A model generated the notes under the pieces. The model saw nothing but the letters and a program-made list of their open reading frames with translations, was not told the DNA's origin and did not search any database. The position numbers and the translations under genes were made by a program. Of a stretch of DNA of 15,217 nt, positions 13,680 through 15,217 are shown piece after piece (positions within the stretch are counted from its first letter, which is position 1; each line of letters opens with the position of its first letter). The stretch spans positions 1-15,217 of the forward strand of contig JBKHBT010000081.1 of the NCBI GenBank assembly GCA_046542255.1, in the 5' to 3' direction. This stretch comes from JBKHBT01 sp046542255. GTDB lineage: Bacteria > UBP14 > UBA6098 > JBKHBT01.

Positions 13680-15217
13680 ATGTCAAGAATAATTGGAGTT
13701 ATTGTTTTTATTTTAATAGCAGGACTTGTTTTATCATCTGGTTCTGTTATTCCAACCGGTGATGCCCAAACTTCGAATACACATGCATACAAATATATCG
13801 CAGAAAGTGCTCAGGATTACTGGGCAAGATATGGAAGCTTCGATACCGATGTTGTAGCAGGCCCATTTGGTGAAATACCGACTTTTTGGGCAGCAAGCGG
13901 CGATAATCGCGGCGCATTTCTGTATCCCGATACACTCTCGGCGGCAAGGCCTTTCGACCATAGCTATAATCCATCATTAGACTATGGTGCAATCGAAAAA
14001 ATGCATGTCCTAAATATTCCATCCAGAAGGGGAATTGCGCTCTTTCGAAGTAGCATTCGCGATGAGATGAATCAAACGGCTAGCTGGCAATTCTCATATT
14101 TCAAGAGCTTTGTCGATGACTATCTCGGCTGGGTTTCTGATGATGATATCAGAATCTATTGGGACAGCACCTTAACAAGAATTCATAGCGATGTCAAAAT
14201 TCTTGTCATTCCTGCATTCGAATTTGCATCCCCTGCGACTTACTATATGGACGAAGTCAACAATAGCTATGGAACTGCTATTTCTTCGGCTATTACAGAC
14301 TTTTTATCTCGTGGAGGGACTATTTATGCCGAAGGAAATGCCGGTTATCTGTTAGAAGCATTGGGAATCCTTCCCGAAGGCACAGTACGCTTCACCGATT
14401 TGATAGACGGGGTATCGCCAAATTCTATGGCAGGAGTTAATGCCGAAGACAGCAACCATCCGATATCTTTTGAAACATCAGCAGAGGGACTATACACAAT
14501 AGCAGCACCCACGCTGTCCGAAGAAGGCAATGTAATCCTTAGATATACGGATACTTATGAAGCTTCAGATATCGGAAAACCAGCATGTGTCGAATATCAT
14601 CATTTCGATGGCCGGATTATTCTTATGGCTTCGATGCCGACTGCCGAAATTCACGATTCGCCCGATCAATGGCAGTTTACTGCAAATGCTATCTTGTCTG
14701 CTTTTACTGGTAAGGTCTCCGTCTCGCGAAATGTTCATACGGATTTCGTTACGGATTCTGCTGATATTGCTCCAATGAGCCTTCCAGTCGGCCAGAGCGA
14801 AGAACTCGATGTTAGAATAGTTGTTCGCAACCTTTGGAATGAGCCTGTTTCAGATGCTGTTTTGGTAGAAGATCTCAATGGTATTTTCGATTTTAGTACT
14901 GTAACTTCTGGCCCGGTGCCTTCTGTGATTGATGGCGATCTTACTTTCACTTTGCCGACTATACCAGCAAATTCAGAATTAGTAATTCAATATACACTTA
15001 CGACACCGGCAGAAGATGATGAGCGATGGGAAAATATCGATGATTATCTATACAATGAAGATTATGCTCGAGTATCCACTTCATCCCTTTTCTATACCGA
15101 TCATTCCGGTGACTATATAGGAAGCGAATATCGTCATAAACTATTCGCAAAATTCTTGTTTGAAGCTGATATTGTTGCAGATACAGATCTTAATTGGAAA
15201 AATATCTTAGGTGAATA
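13680..15217 (+). CDS. Large exported protein with GATase-like and DUF11-like regions (3' truncated)
   Basis: The frame runs open from ATG 13680 to the window edge (512 codons so far), with AAGGAG four bases before the ATG. Residues 1-20 form a signal peptide (MSRIIGVIVFILIAGLVLSS). Around 171-228 a class I glutamine-amidotransferase-like core appears: VKILVIPAFEFASP, a helix, then FLSRGGTIYAEGNAGYLLEAL. In active members a cysteine stands near the position of Asn220, so this copy is probably non-catalytic. GRIILMASMPTAEIHD (311-326) continues that fold. Residues about 349-440 resemble a DUF11/Ig-like extracellular repeat (DVRIVVRNLWNEPVSDAVLVED). I do not recognise a named family for the whole protein. 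It is divergent from the FGE-like lipoprotein gene and shares its control region. The C-terminus, possibly a sorting signal or more repeats, is missing. Confidence 0.85.
   Translation, partial: MSRIIGVIVFILIAGLVLSSGSVIPTGDAQTSNTHAYKYIAESAQDYWARYGSFDTDVVAGPFGEIPTFWAASGDNRGAFLYPDTLSAARPFDHSYNPSLDYGAIEKMHVLNIPSRRGIALFRSSIRDEMNQTASWQFSYFKSFVDDYLGWVSDDDIRIYWDSTLTRIHSDVKILVIPAFEFASPATYYMDEVNNSYGTAISSAITDFLSRGGTIYAEGNAGYLLEALGILPEGTVRFTDLIDGVSPNSMAGVNAEDSNHPISFETSAEGLYTIAAPTLSEEGNVILRYTDTYEASDIGKPACVEYHHFDGRIILMASMPTAEIHDSPDQWQFTANAILSAFTGKVSVSRNVHTDFVTDSADIAPMSLPVGQSEELDVRIVVRNLWNEPVSDAVLVEDLNGIFDFSTVTSGPVPSVIDGDLTFTLPTIPANSELVIQYTLTTPAEDDERWENIDDYLYNEDYARVSTSSLFYTDHSGDYIGSEYRHKLFAKFLFEADIVADTDLNWKNILGE

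Overview
The window reads as a chromosomal segment from an AT-rich, Gram-negative bacterium. The heptose kinase and heptose adenylyltransferase (rfaE1, rfaE2) point to an LPS-type outer membrane. The exported proteins (an Ig/Fn3/FGE-like lipoprotein and a large signal-peptide protein) resemble those common in the FCB group and related candidate phyla. That placement is inference; no rRNA or marker phylogeny is available here.

Layout. 1-129 is the tail of an unrecognised plus-strand gene, followed by a gene-free leader. 447-2359 is a plus-strand cluster of three poorly characterised genes: a DUF3467 protein, a HEAT-like repeat protein and a DUF4438 protein. It ends in a textbook terminator that sits almost on the start codon of the next gene, a MurJ/MviN-family lipid flippase (2413-3951). 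After a second, AT-rich terminator comes a tight plus-strand run: dCMP deaminase, NrdR, heptose-7-phosphate kinase, heptose-1-phosphate adenylyltransferase and a YhaM-like OB/HD exoribonuclease (4065-7401). This run combines deoxynucleotide control, LPS precursor synthesis and RNA turnover. A roughly 500-bp convergent gap (7402-7896) follows. It holds an AT-rich part, a weak terminator-like hairpin and a GC-richer cluster of degenerate palindromic repeats.

On the minus strand, 13450 down to 7897 is a five-gene run with junctions of 0-8 nt: FGE-like lipoprotein, small three-helix membrane protein, aspartokinase (lysC), aspartate-semialdehyde dehydrogenase (asd) and the bifunctional NAD(P)HX repair enzyme (nnr). 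LysC and Asd catalyse steps 1 and 2 of the aspartate family pathway; Nnr repairs damaged nicotinamide cofactors. A divergent 229-bp region with promoter-like elements on both strands and a perfect 8-bp dyad separates this run from a large exported protein (13680 to the window end, truncated).

Most of the window is ordinary housekeeping. No clear new multi-gene system is visible. Points deserving a second look are the terminator/ribosome-site overlap before the flippase, loss of the usual MurJ arginines, the FGE-like domain without catalytic cysteines, the GATase-like domain with Asn at the apparent nucleophile position, the unusual aspartokinase motif and divergent ACT region, the divergent promoter dyad, the uncharacterised three-gene cluster, and the palindromic repeat cluster.
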